Origin: Nematostella vectensis
Lineage: Eukaryota > Cnidaria > Anthozoa > Actiniaria > Edwardsiidae
Reading direction: 5' to 3'
Assembly (NCBI RefSeq): GCF_932526225.1
Contig: NC_064035.1
Location: 19,271,969-19,335,968, forward strand
DNA: 64,000 bases
The notes under the pieces are model-generated. The model made no database searches and had not been told where the DNA came from. It saw only the letters and a list, made by a program, of their open reading frames with translations. The number at the start of each line of letters is the position of its first letter. Position 1 is the first letter of the stretch. Shown piece after piece: positions 63,928-64,000 of the stretch. Both the position numbers and the translations under genes were made by a program.

Positions 63928-64000
63928 CTTAGGGTACCATCTACGACCCCTTTCGCTCCTGCAGAGTAATATAATAACAGTTGAAATGTTAGCGAGAAAC
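63928..64000 (-). other. candidate 5' non-coding exon of beta-catenin
   Basis: CCTAAG followed by GTAAGGAC on the minus strand gives a good donor at 63927, which could join the acceptor at 63074 just before the start codon. A second possible donor (AAAG then GTATGTT) lies at 63759. Neither can be confirmed without transcripts. Confidence 0.3.

Overview
The window looks like nuclear DNA of a sea anemone (Cnidaria, Hexacorallia), most probably Nematostella or a close relative. Genes are intron-rich with short exons and GT-AG introns, intergenic DNA is AT-rich, and degraded eukaryotic transposons and minisatellites are common. Two otx homeobox genes lie close together; clustered otx genes are described in Nematostella vectensis. 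Species assignment is inference; no search could be run.

Layout. (1) 1-3497, minus strand: the first two coding exons of an otx homeobox gene, whose last exon lies beyond the left edge. (2) 3498-34541: about 31 kb with no gene I can support, carrying degenerate repeats, a 225-bp hairpin element, a 72-bp dispersed repeat and a MITE. (3) 35009-36159, plus strand: a complete three-exon otx paralogue, head-to-head with the first. (4) 36455-40270: tandem repeats, dominated by about 90 copies of a 31-bp unit. (5) 40265-42292: a broken coiled-coil-like coding fragment interrupted by a Tc1/mariner-like element with a dead transposase and a nested MITE arm. (6) 43371-51614, minus strand: a complete 14-exon PA2G4/EBP1 gene with a second 31-bp minisatellite and a MITE in its introns. 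(7) 52175-54330: the 3' end of a non-LTR retrotransposon with a long tetranucleotide tail, then a dead Ty3/gypsy integrase fragment, both on the minus strand. (8) 55144-56139, plus strand: a single-exon class A GPCR. (9) 56440-57140: a third minisatellite with a unit of about 30 bp. (10) 58208-63068, minus strand: beta-catenin, nine coding exons, 742 residues, complete.

Biology. Beta-catenin is the Wnt effector and adherens-junction protein. Otx proteins are K50 paired-like homeodomain factors used in axial patterning. PA2G4 is a growth and translation factor with a catalytically inactive methionine-aminopeptidase fold. Nothing shows that these neighbours are co-regulated, and the genes face in different directions.

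I did not find a convincing new biological system. The observations most worth following are a 56-nt identity tract between the two otx homeobox exons inside otherwise diverged sequence (suggesting gene conversion), a triplicated beta-catenin exon edge that creates decoy splice acceptors leading to stops, the phase-locked 31-bp array, and an unrecognised coiled-coil coding fragment beside it. Exon coordinates were derived by hand from splice signals, reading-frame continuity and family resemblance.
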